A stretch of DNA of 64,000 nucleotides from the NCBI GenBank assembly GCA_037176705.1, contig CM073898.1, positions 22,242,488-22,306,487 of the forward strand. Direction: 5' to 3'. This DNA comes from Molossus alvarezi. Lineage: Eukaryota; Chordata; Mammalia; Chiroptera; Molossidae. Below, in pieces: positions 11,613 to 23,029 of this stretch (position 1 is its first letter; the number at the start of each line of letters is the position of its first letter). Both the position numbers and the translations under genes were made by a program. Below the pieces are notes generated by a model, which saw nothing but the letters and a program-made list of their open reading frames with translations, ran no database searches and was not told where the DNA came from.

Positions 11613-11890
11613 GCTTTCCATGATACCGCATCCTACCATGGGGCAGAGGCCTCAGAAAATTCTTATTCTGTGGCACCCTAAGAGCTTCACTTCCACCAGT
11701 AATGGGAGGCAGGGGAGGGGGGAGGGACACAGAGGACACCCCACTGACACCAAAACCATTGATTGTGTATATTTCCAAAGTTTCTTATAATGCCATCAGC
11801 AAATTAAGGTCAGACTGACCCAGAAATCACAGTTAATCACTACATTTTTCAGTTAACTAAAAACAGAAAAGAATAAAAACTATGGTTCAG

Positions 11891-12133
11891 CCTTGGCCGG
11901 TTTGGCTCAGCGGTTAGAGCGTTGGCCTGTGGTCCAGAGAGACCCGGGTTCGGTTCCCGCTAAGTGCATGTACCTCGGTTGCAGTTTGTCTCCGGCCCTG
12001 GTTGGGTTGTGCAGGTGGCGACCACTCGATGTGTCCCTTTTATGTCGATGTTTCTCTCTCTCTCTCCCTCCCACTCTATCTAAACAAAAAATGGAAAAAT
12101 GTCCTTGGGTGAGGATAAAAAACAAACAAACAA
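11891..12133 (+). mobile_element. Ves SINE, long-tail subtype
   Basis: It has a full head 'ccttggccggtttggctcag', B-box-like 'gggttcggttcccgc', body, CT-rich stretch and 'ccttgggtgagg' 3' motif with a (CAAA)n tail. The duplication 'aaaaactatggttcag' (11875-11890) and 'aaaaactatagttcag' (12134-12149) matches at 15 of 16 bases. Confidence 0.95.
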
Positions 12134-12149
12134 AAAAACTATAGTTCAG

Positions 12150-12689
12150 TTATTCATAACAAAAATATCATACTTTCCTTCTTGTTAAGTTTCTCTCCTT
12201 ATAAAAGATTGTTTATTGCTTTTTGCCTTTAATATCCTGCTTTGAATATTTATTTTTCCCCTAATTTAACTAATTGCCTCAGATATTTTTAGTTCTCTAA
12301 ATGCATGACCATCAATTTCAGAAAGGGCTGTTTAATATTTCTAGTCAATTAGCTACATTCCCAGGAGTAAAAGAAATTTTATTTCATTTTCCAAACAGAG
12401 AAATACAAAAATTACAGTGGTTTTAAATAAAAAAAAAAACACATTTTTTAATCGTATTTTTTACATACCTAAAGTCTCCTCAATCTATTGTCAAAACCAA
12501 ACTAGACTACATAGAAAAATCAGAAGGAATTTTCTCAGAAGGCAATTTAAATTGTCCTTTACTAATAGTGACACAAATTTCACTATAGCAATCAATTAAC
12601 ATTTACAAAAGCTAAGAGGTATTCTAATATTTTCTCAGTTCATCCTTTTAATTGGACATGTTGTACAATAAGGCATACTTTTGCTTGTG
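12150..12689. other. Non-coding, no recognised feature
   Basis: AT-rich unique sequence. Confidence 0.4.
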
Positions 12690-12800
12690 GGGACAAGTAT
12701 TACTTTCTTCGTTTTACAGCTTAAAACCCGAGCTGCGTAGTAAGTTGCCAGGCTTTGGCACGCAGCCAGGTGTGAGCAGGTGCGGTTGGGCCTTCTGCCG
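12690..12800 (-). mobile_element. MIR remnant
   Basis: 'cgttttacagcttaaaaccc' followed by 'gtagtaagttgccaggcttt' resembles the reverse MIR core. It is short and diverged, with more CpG than its surroundings. Confidence 0.5.
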
Positions 12801-13534
12801 CGTGGTCCAGTGTTGTGGCTCCTGAGGAGGTCGAGCTGGGTTAAGGTGTCAGTGACTCTTTAAGAATTCTCAAGTCCACTGGCCCCTACACTTCAAAAAT
12901 GTCTGCGGGCTGTGGTGTAGGCACAATATAAGCATCAACATGTTTATTTTATTTTTTTTACCTATTACATGGCAGTAAGTGAGACGCTGTGCAACTATTC
13001 TACTTGTCACACTCCCACCGTGATTTTTACGTAATCGGGGCAGGGGTGTGAGGTGATTCCCCAGGCTCCTTCCATCTCTTTCATTCTGTGGTTCTACTGT
13101 GCTGAGAGCGAAATAAATGCTCGCAAAATGCACGCCAAATGAATGCATCCACTTCAGGAAAAGAGTTATAGAGCTGTCATCTTTGAGAAATAAGAAGACT
13201 GACAGCATCACATCGCTGACAGCATTTCTCACCATAACTTCTAGCTACATATAACGCTGGGAAAATGAAACATTCAGAATTTGTCTTACTCTATTAATAA
13301 TTTTAGACTATGAGTTTGGCAGACTTTACAAAGCATAACCATGGATGTGATTTCAGTTATTTATCGGCTCAAATCTCCTTCACATTCCGCCCCCCCGCCC
13401 TCCAGAAACAACATCCCAGCTTTCCCCAGAGTCATACAAATGACTGTTTAAGGACAAGAATGAGGAACCAGATGACATTTACATGGGAAAGGCCCTTTTA
13501 AGGTTCACACTTTACAAATTAGAGGAACCCTGGT
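12801..13534. other. Non-coding, no recognised feature
   Basis: Unique sequence. The 121-codon minus frame at 12870-13235 has no recognisable domain. Confidence 0.4.
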
Positions 13535-13740
13535 TAATTATTTTTTAAATTAAATTTGTTGGGGTGACATTGGTTAATAGGATCGTATAGGTTTCAGGGG
13601 CAGGTTTCTATGTTCCAAGATCTGAATATTGCACTGTGTGCCCACCACTCAAAGTCAGATCCTCTTCCATCACCATATATTAGGCCCCCTTTGCCCCCTT
13701 TACCCCCACACCCTGCCTCCATCCCCCTGGCAACCAGTGG
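13535..13740 (-). mobile_element. L1 3' UTR segment of a 5'-inverted insertion
   Basis: The plus strand reads 'ggggtgacattggttaatag', 'cactgtgtgcccaccactca', 'atcaccatatattaggcccc' and ends 'ccctggcaaccagtgg', the reverse of an L1 3' UTR. The poly(A) end faces left ('ttattttttaaattaaa'). It abuts an L1 ORF2 piece of opposite orientation at 13741. Confidence 0.88.
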
Positions 13741-14865
13741 AACAGCATTGAGAGCCCAGATATAAAACCACATGTATATGGGCAGATAATTTTCAACAAA
13801 GTGACCAGAAACACACAATGGGGAAAAGATAGTAGCCTCTTCAATATTGTGCTGGGAAACCTGGAACGCCACCTGCCGAAGAATGAAACTGGATTACACT
13901 TTCTCACCATGTACACAAATTAATTCAAAATGGATCAAAGACATACTATAAGACCTGAAATGATAAATTACATAGAAGAAAACATAGGTACCAAGTTTAT
14001 GGACCTGGCTGTAGAGAACATTTTATGAACTTGACCCCAAAGGCAAGGGGAGTAAAGACAAAAATAAATGAATGGGACTATATCAAACTAAAAAGCTTCC
14101 GCACAGCAACAGAAACTGACAACAGAACATAGAGGCAGCTGACCATTTAGCAGATGATATTTGCAAACAATTGCTCTGACAAAGGTTTAATATCCAAAAT
14201 ATATAAAGAACTTATAACTCTTAGCACCAAACAAACAATCCAATCAAAAAATGGGCAGAGGACCTGAACAGACATCTCTCCCAAGAAGACATACAAACAG
14301 CCAACAGATATATGAAAACACATTCAGCCTCACTAGCAATTAGAGAAATGCAAATCAAAACTACAGTGAGATATCATTTCACACCTGTTAGAATGACTAT
14401 TATTAACAAGACAGGTAATAACAACTGTTAGAGAGGTTGTGGAAAAAAAGGAAACCTCATTCACTGCTTGTGGGAATGTAGACCAGCATAGCCACTATGG
14501 AAAACAGTCTAACAATTGCTCAAAACATTAAGAATAGAGCTACCATATGACCTAGCAATCCCTCTTCTGGATATATACCTGAAAAACTCAAAAACATGTA
14601 TTTGCAAATTTATATGCACCCCTATGTTCATTGCAGCATTATTCACTATGGCCAAGACATGGAAACAACCAAAGTGTCCTGCATTAGAGGACTGGATAAA
14701 GAAGATGTGGTACAGATACACAATGAAATCCTACTCAGCCATAAGGAAGGATGAAATACTGACAACATGGATGGACCTTGAGAATATTATGCTAAGTGAA
14801 ATGTCAGGCAGAAAAATCTAAGAATCACAGGCTTTCACTCAAATGTGGCATATAAAACTGTAACT
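13741..14865 (+). mobile_element. L1 ORF2 C-terminal segment (inverted half of the same insertion)
   Basis: The sense strand encodes the decayed end of L1 ORF2. A residual 101-codon frame at 14516-14821 reads 'PYDLAIPLLDIYLK', 'MFIAALFTMAKTWKQPKCPA' and ends near 'IMLSEMSGRKI', the conserved C-terminal part of the L1 reverse-transcriptase protein. Several stops and shifts upstream make it non-functional. It begins 'aacagcattgagagcccaga' and ends near 'ataaaactgtaactcatga', which in L1 order lies just before where the 3' UTR segment at 13535-13740 begins. The two halves together fit one twin-primed L1 inserted on the minus strand. I see no clear target-site duplication. Confidence 0.92.
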
Positions 14866-16194
14866 CATGATCTGAAGCTTTCAGGAAGGGTTTGAGGAGA
14901 GGCAGGGTCATGGTCAGGGAAGGAAGGGTGTGGAAGAAGAGGTGAACAGGTTCCAGAGGGGTTATGGGACTGCAGCAGAGGCGAGCGAGCAGCAGCCTAC
15001 ACACAAAGCTGTGCTGACAGACTGTGGCGGGGTCTGGGAGAGAGCTGGCTGCCAGAGGCATGTGAGAGGGGAAACAGTGTGACACTCAGGAGAAGCCTAC
15101 TTAGGGACAGAGCTTCACACGCTAGGCTGATTTTTTTTTTTCCTGCAGACTTTGGGCAGTTAGCATTTCTCGCACTTCCTGAGCAGACGGAGCCTTTCAG
15201 GAATCAAAGTTCAGATTATTTATCCTCCTCTTAAAAAACCTGCTCTCACTTTTGCCCTGTGAAAATGTACACTGGCAGGGGCTGGGTCCCAGACCTGGAG
15301 GTTAGCCCCAGGGGGGATCCAGGTGTGGCCTGGCTGTAGCCAGTCTCTTTAAAGGAGGGTGTGTAGGTGGGGGGAGAGGGGAACGCATGTATCTGCTAAC
15401 CTGCTTGTAAGTTCTAACCTGAAGTAAGTGATCCTGGGTAGGCAGATCCTTGGTGCCTTACATGCTGGCCCTGAGCCCATGAAAACATTTCCCCAAACCT
15501 GGGAAAATGTTTTCAGCCTCATCCTGGCAATTCTTTGTTAAAGGCAAACAGGAGGAACATTATCTCCAAAGTACAGCTCTTTTCATCTTAAAGGAGATGT
15601 GCCTTCTTTAGCCCAAATAAAACAGTGTTTAATAAATGACTGTTATTGAAATTACTCAGAATTCTAGCTCACATTATTATAGTTCTTTTCACCATTCCTT
15701 AGTGACTAAAACAAAACAATCTAATAAATTGGTGGCTACTTACTCATTAATGATTAATGGAGTAGTAAAGATTCATATTCACCAATATATTATCATCACA
15801 TGTATCAGTACTATATTTTCAATCACTATTGATCATCTTAGCAGTGTTTTATTTGCACATAATTTGAATATTATAAAAGCTACAAAATATCATACATTAT
15901 AATTTTATGGTATAAATATTAGAAAAATTAACTTTTCTAACTAAATTGGGTAATTTAATATTTTTTCATGCCAGTTCTGTGTGAGTAGCCAGTGGTAATG
16001 ATTTTTGCAACACCTTAAAATATTTGACTTTCTGTAGCTATAACCAAGAAGTAAAATTAGACAGACTAAGGAGGTATACCTATTAATAGATAAATAATTA
16101 CACTTAATGTAAAGCAGTGGAAATAAATGCTTCATGCCAGAATTTTACAGTTTGATCCTATAGATTATTTTGTGACCTTAGACAGACTATGGGC
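14866..16194. other. Unique non-coding sequence with splice-like signals
   Basis: No repeat recognised. A polypyrimidine tract and AG at about 15130-15148 are followed by 'gtaagt' at 15407-15412 and 15424-15429 (see findings). The rest is AT-rich. Confidence 0.4.
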
Positions 16195-16385
16195 TTTTAA
16201 GACACAGACATCTGTGTTTATGTTCTGTCTCCGTCACTGCGCAGATGGCAGATCTTGGGTAATATATTAATCTTGGTAACTCATAAACCGAGGTTAATAC
16301 CTACTTAACAACTCCACAATGAAGATAAAATGGTATAATGAAGAAATGTGACAAAAGTAATGGCCAGCATGTAGTCATTACTTGG
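16195..16385 (+). mobile_element. MIR SINE
   Basis: 'gtctccgtcactgcgcagat', 'ttaatcttggtaactcataa', 'gttaatacctacttaacaac' and 'tggccagcatgtagtcatta' follow MIR order. Confidence 0.72.
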
Positions 16386-16864
16386 CATATTATACACATG
16401 GCCTGGAAACAAAGCTGTCCCATCCTTGTTATCATCTTCAGACCAACCTGAGCTTTCTCCAGTCCATTCTCATATAGCAGCGGCACCCTAATTTTTTTCG
16501 CTTTGTTCCATTATTATTTTAGATGACTTCAAAAATTACCCTGACATTCACATACATCAGCTTAGTAATCAGATTTGGACTGTATTATCATTAAGAACTG
16601 CTCTAAGCTCTTAAAATCAGAAATTACTCTTTCGTACCCCCAGGATCTCATCTCATCCTCCATCCTCCTCCATCCCCACTGTGACTGCACCCTCTGTCCC
16701 TCCACACGCTGAGAGTCGGCTTGCTCTCCACTGACCACACGAATGACCCTTCTACTTGACCGTTCCTACGGGGCCCTTTCCACGGCTTCCGACCCTATTT
16801 GGGACTGAAACTTTCTTTGTAGGAAAGTTTTAAATCACACTTCTAGTTTCTTTGATCTGAGGTG
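16386..16864. other. Non-coding, no recognised feature
   Basis: Unique, with a C-rich part at about 16640-16700. Confidence 0.35.
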
Positions 16865-17095
16865 ATCTGGGTTTTCTATTTCAGTTTTGGCAATTTGTGT
16901 CTTTCAAGGATTTTATCCATTTCAGCTAAATGTTTGTTTTGCTTGGCTTTGAAAACATTTGAGATCTACCTTCCTAGCAAATTTTAGTGATATAATACCG
17001 TGTTATCAATGATAGTCATTATGTCTTTTCATTAGATCCCAGGCCTTGTTCATCCTACAGCTGAAATTTGTATCCTTTTACCAGCTCTATAATTC
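16865..17095 (-). mobile_element. Scraps of ancient L1
   Basis: 'ggttttctatttcagttttg' with 'aaggattttatccatttcag' looks like reversed L1 ORF2. 'gatctaccttcctagcaaat' through 'cattagatcccaggccttgt' looks like a reversed L1M 3' UTR. Their order means two separate elements or a rearrangement. Confidence 0.5.
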
Positions 17096-18847
17096 AGATT
17101 TATTTGGAGTAGGTAATTCATTTGCTGTACATTTTGTGAGCATTTACTCTGTTCTCAGCACATGCTAAAGATACTGCTCCTACCATTCTCCTAAATTTAT
17201 AGAAATTTTACCCATTTACAAAATCTATGTCAATCACCATTTTCCCTGGGAAAATTTCTAATTTATTGATTTGATGTAGTCTCATGCCTTAGAATCACCT
17301 AATACTTTATTGGACTTCACTTAAGACTTTTACCTGATGCCACTTGAATTATACCGATATTGGCTAGTTTGAGAGGGAAGGAAATATGATCTAATCATCC
17401 TTGCACTACTCGTCACATCAAATACATGAACAAAATCAATAAGTACACTTTGAATTCAATTAACATTGTTACAGAAAATAAACGGCAAGGTTTTAAATCT
17501 ACCGACTTAGATTATTTCCCTTCGTCTTCCACATCATCCACCGTACATCTCTGAGTAGGTTTAAATGATTAAACCCAGAAGCAGTTTCCTGGCTCTTCTC
17601 TTCTGAAGGCACGCTGGTTTTTCAGAGGGTCCCTGAAATGAACATATCTGGGCGTCCCACCCACATTCCCTGACTTTTGAAAATCAGATTTCCCCTGTTG
17701 ACCTGTTGCTTGTCTCAGCATGTTTTACACTCGATGTTAGTGACCACACTTCTCTGACTGACCCGGTTTGGATCTTCATTCTACTGGTCGACCCCTGTTC
17801 CCTGATGGTATGCGTGATACCGCAGGGCATCCTTTGCTCTTTCCAAGAGAACGCTGACGCTGTGAGAGGTGAGAGGAAGGCCTGGCTATGCTTTATGTTG
17901 AAAATGAGATCTCCTACCCATCAGTTCTTTAGCTCTGCCCTCCTCCCAATTAATTTGACTGCCCATCATGCCACCGTTTCTGTTTGGTGTGCACGATAAT
18001 GCCATATCTGGTGGGGGTGAGGGTCAAATAACAATGACTAGTTAATGTCATTGCAGCCATTATTTGATCATCAGCTGAAAGCAATATTGAGCTATAAGCC
18101 ACTGAAAATGGCATCACTGAGATTTGTTTCAGGAATTGAGGAGCTGGGAGGGAAGGGAAACAGGCCTTCCATTATGTTGTTGTGTTTTGCATTTTTATTT
18201 TGTAAGCTAGACTGTCCCTTCTCCCTTTTCACAGCTGGTCATTCACCCACCCACCCCCACTCATAGATGCTACCAGGTGAGGAGCTCTAGTGGAATAATT
18301 TAAATACTATAGAGTGCTACTTTTATTCTGAAGTTGAATCCATTTGGACTTTCTTTGGGTACCTCAATAAAGTGTATCCATGAACTCCAGTGAAAATAGA
18401 CATTGCCCTGCAACACTTTATGTTGCAACTCTTTGCTTCCACATTGTTCGCATTGCCTGCCTATTTTCACATTTAGTCTATTTCCTGTCCCTCATTCCCT
18501 GCCTTTTGTTGAATTTTTATGAGCTCCATTTTGTGGGTGATATCAGTTCCTTTGGCTATATTTCCTAGGTTTACTCGTAAACAATCTCTAGTTTGGGATG
18601 CGGCTGGAAAGGCTGTTAGACACGGAATGAAAAACACAGCCGAAACTGTTCTGTTTCTCTCTTTGGAAAGCTTTCAGCATACGGGACAGATGTCAGCTGG
18701 TTCACACAGTGTCATAGTCATAGGGATGAATCAGCATTCCTGTGAGTGCTGAGCCCGCCTTTATTTTCATAATCTTTTATTTGCGGCTCGGTATGTATTT
18801 TACTGATAATTTATACACAACCATTTCCACAATTATACTTCTCAGGG
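17096..18847. other. 1.75 kb unique non-coding sequence
   Basis: No repeat family recognised. Short plus-strand frames (17706-17999, 18045-18266, 18380-18752) overlap each other and have no recognisable domain. Confidence 0.4.
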
Positions 18848-18965
18848 AGAATTAAATTGAACAAATAGTTATTGATTTCTCATTTTATGTCAGGTCCTAT
18901 GGTAAGGACTGTAGTTTGTAGGAACAGCATAGGTCCTCTCTGCCTCGCTGGCACATTCTAGAAAG
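18848..18965 (+). repeat. Ancient mammalian repeat fragment
   Basis: 'ttgaacaaatagttattgat' through 'cacattctagaaagg' resembles the common motif that reads roughly 'caacaaatatttattgagc...cttacattctag'. The same wording recurs at about 44040 and 45760. I cannot name the family. Confidence 0.4.
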
Positions 18966-18989
18966 GATTCATAGTAACAGCACGCGTGG

Positions 18990-19130
18990 GACTGCACACT
19001 GACTGTTCGATCCTCAAAGCCCTGGGAGTAACAAGGGTGGGTATTAACACTCCCATTTCACAGAGGAGGACAGTGGCTTAATAGGTGTAGTGAGATTCTC
19101 AGGCTAATTAGAGGCAGTGAGCAGAATAAA
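18990..19130 (-). mobile_element. MIR fragment
   Basis: 'gatcctcaaagccctgggag', 'tattaacactcccatttcac' and 'agaggaggacagtggcttaa' are the reverse MIR core. The following L1 begins almost at its end. Confidence 0.7.
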
Positions 19131-19136
19131 CTTTCA

Positions 19137-19850
19137 TTTAAGGAACCCTACTGCACTGTTAGTGGGAATGCAGACTGGTGCAGTCACTGTGGAAAACAGT
19201 ATAGAGTTTCCTCAAAAAATTTAAAAATAGAACTGCCTTATAACCCAGTGATCCTATTTCTGGGAATATATCCTAAAAATCCAGAAACACCAGTCAGAAA
19301 GAATATATGCACCCCTATGTTCATAGCAGTATTATTTAAAATAGCCAAGCTCTGGAAATAGCCCAAGTGCCCATTAGCAGATGAATGGATAAAAAAGCTG
19401 TAGCACATGTACACAATGGAATACTATATAGCTGTGAAAAAGAAGGATCTCTTACCCTTTGCAACATCATGGATGGACTCGGGGAGTATTATGCTAAGTG
19501 AAATAAGCCAGTCAGAGAAAGAAAAATACTACATGATGCCACTAATATGTGAAATCTAATGAACAAAATAAGCTGACAAACAAAATATAACCAGGAGCAT
19601 GGATACATGGAATAGACTTGCTAGTCCCCAAAAGGAGGTGGGGAGGGGGGTGACTGGATACAGTGAAGGGATTAGCTAAAGGACATACATGCATACCCCG
19701 TGGGCATGGATGATAGTGTGGTGAAGGCCAAGGGAGGGAATGGGGCTGGGCAGAGGTGTGCAAAGGGTGGAGGGGAAGTGGGGGACATCTACAATAGTGT
19801 CAACATTGAACATTTTTAATAATAAAATAAACAAAATGTTAATACATAAA
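19137..19850 (+). mobile_element. 5'-truncated L1 (ORF2 end and 3' UTR)
   Basis: It begins in ORF2 sequence ('ctgcactgttagtgggaatg') and passes through 'gcacccctatgttcatagca' and 'atggatggactcggggagta' into a G-rich 3' UTR, ending 'acatttttaataataaaata'. It is a different 3' UTR type from the one at 13535. No clear target-site duplication was found. Frames are broken. Confidence 0.93.
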
Positions 19851-20844
19851 TTAAAATTGCTCTACAAAAGAGAGTAGTCCTTAAATTCCAATAACAACAT
19901 GTAACTAAATTAGTCCCAAATTAGTATTAGTATCTTTCTGATTATAGCAGTCTCCATCGTCCATCCTACCCAAAATAAAAAGCTACAAGAAAAAGAAATT
20001 CTGTACAGGCAAGCTATTTGACACTCTTCACAAAATATTATTGTTGTTTCTCAGTCTTATCCCAGAGGGACAGTTAAATCTAAGAAACACTAATTTATAT
20101 GTCAGACCAGTAGTGTAGTCCAACAGAAGACCAATTTAAATGGACATTTATGCGTTGATTTTTATTTTTAAAGAGACACCCCTAGAATAAAAAAACATTT
20201 CATAAAGGAAACAGTATTCTTTTTCTTTTTTTGCTCTTTCTGGTTCCTGTGCAATTGTCTCTGACTCTTTCATGCTTAATACAAAGGCAGAGATAAGTCA
20301 GAACATCTCCTTATCATTAGCAGCAAATACTGCCTTTCTTCTTCCTTTTAAAATATTGACACGTGATTATTTCAACTAATACATTTATTCCCGTGTAATT
20401 CATAGCCTTCTTTTACCTCCTCTGGTCTTGCAGTGTCTAATCAAAGATATCCACAGCACTTTAAATGAAGAAGAGGTGCTCGAGTTTTCCAAAGTTTTCT
20501 GACTCCCTGTGCAGACATTCTTCAGCACTTCCTGCCTCTTGAAGTTCTCTAGTCCTTTTCATTCTGCAGCCCATGTTGTCTAAATCTCTTCCTATCTCTA
20601 ATTCTAGAACTGCTTTATTTTTTACTCATGCTTCCAGATCTAGCGATACCTTGAAGTCCTATCCTTAGCCTTTTTTGATGGATCTCATCTTCCATAATAA
20701 TAATTTTCATGATTTTATCAGTCATTTAACATGAATAGTCCCTAAATTATATATTTAGCATTGAATTATCTTTAAAAACCCATTCACCAAAGTAGCAGCC
20801 AGATAATATCACCTTACATACAATAACTGATAATTCGGTATTTT
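19851..20844. other. Non-coding, no recognised feature
   Basis: AT-rich unique sequence. Confidence 0.4.
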
Positions 20845-21420
20845 AAAAATTGAGTATCTCCTTTTCCTCTCAAATTCATCTCACTAAGCATGATGGTCTC
20901 CCTTTGTTTCTGATAGCAATGCCCTTGATCTCCCAGTCTGAAGACTCAACTTTCAAATTATATGTATTGCCCCAGTTTTAAACCGATTTCATCAGTTTCT
21001 AAGACCAGTCAACTTCATTTTTAAATTACAATTACAGTTACTTTTTTTCATTGGTTTTCTTTACATTGCCACCATCCGATGATCCATTTTCACTGCTGTC
21101 AGATTTATTTTCTGAAACATGAGTATCATTAGTCTGCAACTGTGATGAGAAGCTGTCAATATCGCCCAGTGTGTCAAATGCCTGAAAGCAAGTCTACCTG
21201 GGATGTCCCTTTCTGACACTTACTTCAACTTATCCCCCAGCTCAAGTGTTATCGTCTGTCTTAGGCAGACATTCTGTGCAATCCTGGTTTTATGGCTTTA
21301 TCCAAGCTAGTTCCCCAATGGATGATTTCTTATCTCCTTCCCACCATGTAATAGGAGCTCCATGAATCCTTACAGCTCCTTTTCATTCCTGTAGTCTGGG
21401 CTAGTCATCACTGGCCATCC
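20845..21420 (+). mobile_element. Possible L2-like fragment
   Basis: 'ccagctcaagtgttatcgtc', 'gatgatccattttcactgct' and nearby wording resemble the L2 3' half. The match is weak. Confidence 0.4.
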
Positions 21421-22170
21421 GGAATGAAAATCTTTCTTGCCTCTGTTTTTCTACACTACATCATTTGGCCTTCTGCATATAATGCCTTAAAAATTTAATT
21501 GTCCTTTATATGCATGGATTTCCCATTTTCTCAACTAATTTATTAAATGTTATTATCAGACATTGTCTTATCTCTTCTTGTAGCTGCCACAATAGCTACT
21601 CCAAGTCACTTTAAGCACTGAATAAATAGTTGATTGGTTGCATAAAAACAAAATAAATTCTTAATGCAAATTATTTATATTGATAAACTATATATACATA
21701 CTTTTAAAGATCATTAACAAGAATATGCATGGTGCTGGTTCCTCATCGATGGCTTATATCCTCAATAAATTAAAACCAAATAAAAAATCTATGAATCAGC
21801 TTCAATTATTTTGACAGTTGATCAAAGCCCAAAATAGGTGAGGGACGCACATAAATGAACACTGTTCCGGTGTCTGCCTTTTAGCCCCAGGAACGGCCTT
21901 CTCCAGGCTTCATCGTCTCTCTCTTCCTTCTAAATGGGACAATTATCAGTGCTTTTCTTACTTGGTTATATCCAGGGAAGGTACGTTTACTTACTGAGGG
22001 TAAAAAAAGAGAGAAATAAAGAGGTCACCTTATCTGGGAGTTGGTTGCAAAGCAGGTGCATTATGCAGAACAGATCCAGTATCTTTTCATCAGATCAGTT
22101 TAATAGTCACAAGTAAGATTTGACAGTATCTGTTCATTTAGTACCAGGAACAACACATCATTGTATGCCA
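21421..22170. other. Non-coding, no recognised feature
   Basis: Unique sequence with AT-rich parts. Confidence 0.35.
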
Positions 22171-22292
22171 ACGTTTGTTTCTCCTTGTAAAACTGTGGTA
22201 ACCAGGAGATGTGTGTTCTTCATTTCTGAATCCTCAGTGCCTAGAAGTTTTGTGTACATAATTTGTGGGCAAAATTTATTCATTCATTCTTT
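22171..22292 (+). mobile_element. L2 3' end
   Basis: 'ctgaatcctcagtgcctaga' followed by 'aaatttattcattcattc' resembles the L2 terminus. Confidence 0.55.
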
Positions 22293-22653
22293 CTCGATGT
22301 ACCAGAGGGTAGTGTCTTGCCTTCTCCTTAGCCATACAATAAGTGGAACTCTTATATGGCAACTCATGTAGCCGGTGCTAGGTAGCATTCAGGACTTATA
22401 CAAACAGACTAACGCACACAAGGAAGAGGGGAGAGGACCCCCAGCCCACAACACACACCCATACTTTCCTTCCTCTGCCCTCCTCTCACACATTAGTTTA
22501 TTAGAGAAAGTAGCAAAAAACTAGAGGAAGCGGTCCTGTAGGGTGCTGGGCGTGTTCCCCCCTTAATGATTCACGCAGGAGTCACTAGGTTTTGTCATTC
22601 CCCACTTCTACTCTGCAGGAGAAAGGCAGATTCCCAGGCCCATCTCTCTAGGT

Positions 22654-22747
22654 CGGTGGTGCTCAACAGGGGTGATTTTACCCCGAAGGGAACCTTTAGC
22701 AATGTGTAAAGATATTTTTGATTTTCACAACTGTGTGTCTTTGTGTG

Positions 22748-22788
<41 letters not shown>

Positions 22789-22912
22789 GTTTCTTGTATC
22801 TGGCATATACAGGCCAGGGTTGCTGCTCAACATCCTATAAAACAAAGGACAGTCCCACAACAAGGAACTGTCTAGCCCCAAATATAAATAGGGCCCAAAT
22901 TGAGAAACCCTC
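22654..22912 (+). mobile_element. MER20 hAT-Charlie element
   Basis: It opens 'cggtggtgctcaacaggggt', continues 'gggaacctttagcaatgtgt', 'aggccagggttgctgctcaa', 'catcctataaaacaaaggac', and closes 'aattgagaaaccctc', which is MER20 end to end. A TG microsatellite has grown inside it at 22752-22784. The 8-bp flanks do not match well. This family is non-autonomous and never encoded a transposase. Confidence 0.9.
22752..22784. repeat. (TG)n microsatellite
   Basis: About sixteen TG units lie inside the MER20 copy. Such tracts are often polymorphic. Confidence 0.97.
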
Positions 22913-23029
22913 CTGGACTATATCACATGACAAAACTATTAGTTATCCAGACCATTCCACTAAAATGCTCAGTATCTTGCACCAATATGTGTGATTCTCG
23001 TTCATCTTAAATACTCAAAATGAACTTCA

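Larger units (their letters stand above)
11017..11715 (+). mobile_element. Solo LTR of an endogenous retrovirus, copy A
   Basis: This block aligns by eye over its length with 34466-35080. Shared landmarks in the same order are 'agacataagcatg', a 'gatgatgtaggaaag'/'gatgacatagggaag' block, 'cctgtcagtc'/'cctgtcaatc', a TATA-like 'tataatct' (11300-11307), a poly(A) signal 'aataaa' (11607-11612) inside 'aaataaagctttcc', and 'cctcagaaaattc' near the end. Two dispersed copies with a promoter-like and a poly(A) signal fit an LTR. No gag, pol or env sequence adjoins it. I do not recognise the family, which may be bat-specific. A 142-codon frame across it is incidental. Confidence 0.75.

Noticed and set aside
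11362..11790. 142-codon plus-strand open frame, the longest in the window
   Set aside because: It lies almost wholly in an LTR, overlaps the poly(A) signal, has no domain, and the second LTR copy does not keep the frame.
14516..14821. 101-codon frame with clear L1 ORF2 C-terminal similarity
   Set aside because: The similarity is real but it is a broken piece of a truncated, inverted L1 and not a gene.
22743..22994. Frames through the TG microsatellite
   Set aside because: Alternating Val/Cys from the simple repeat; an artefact.
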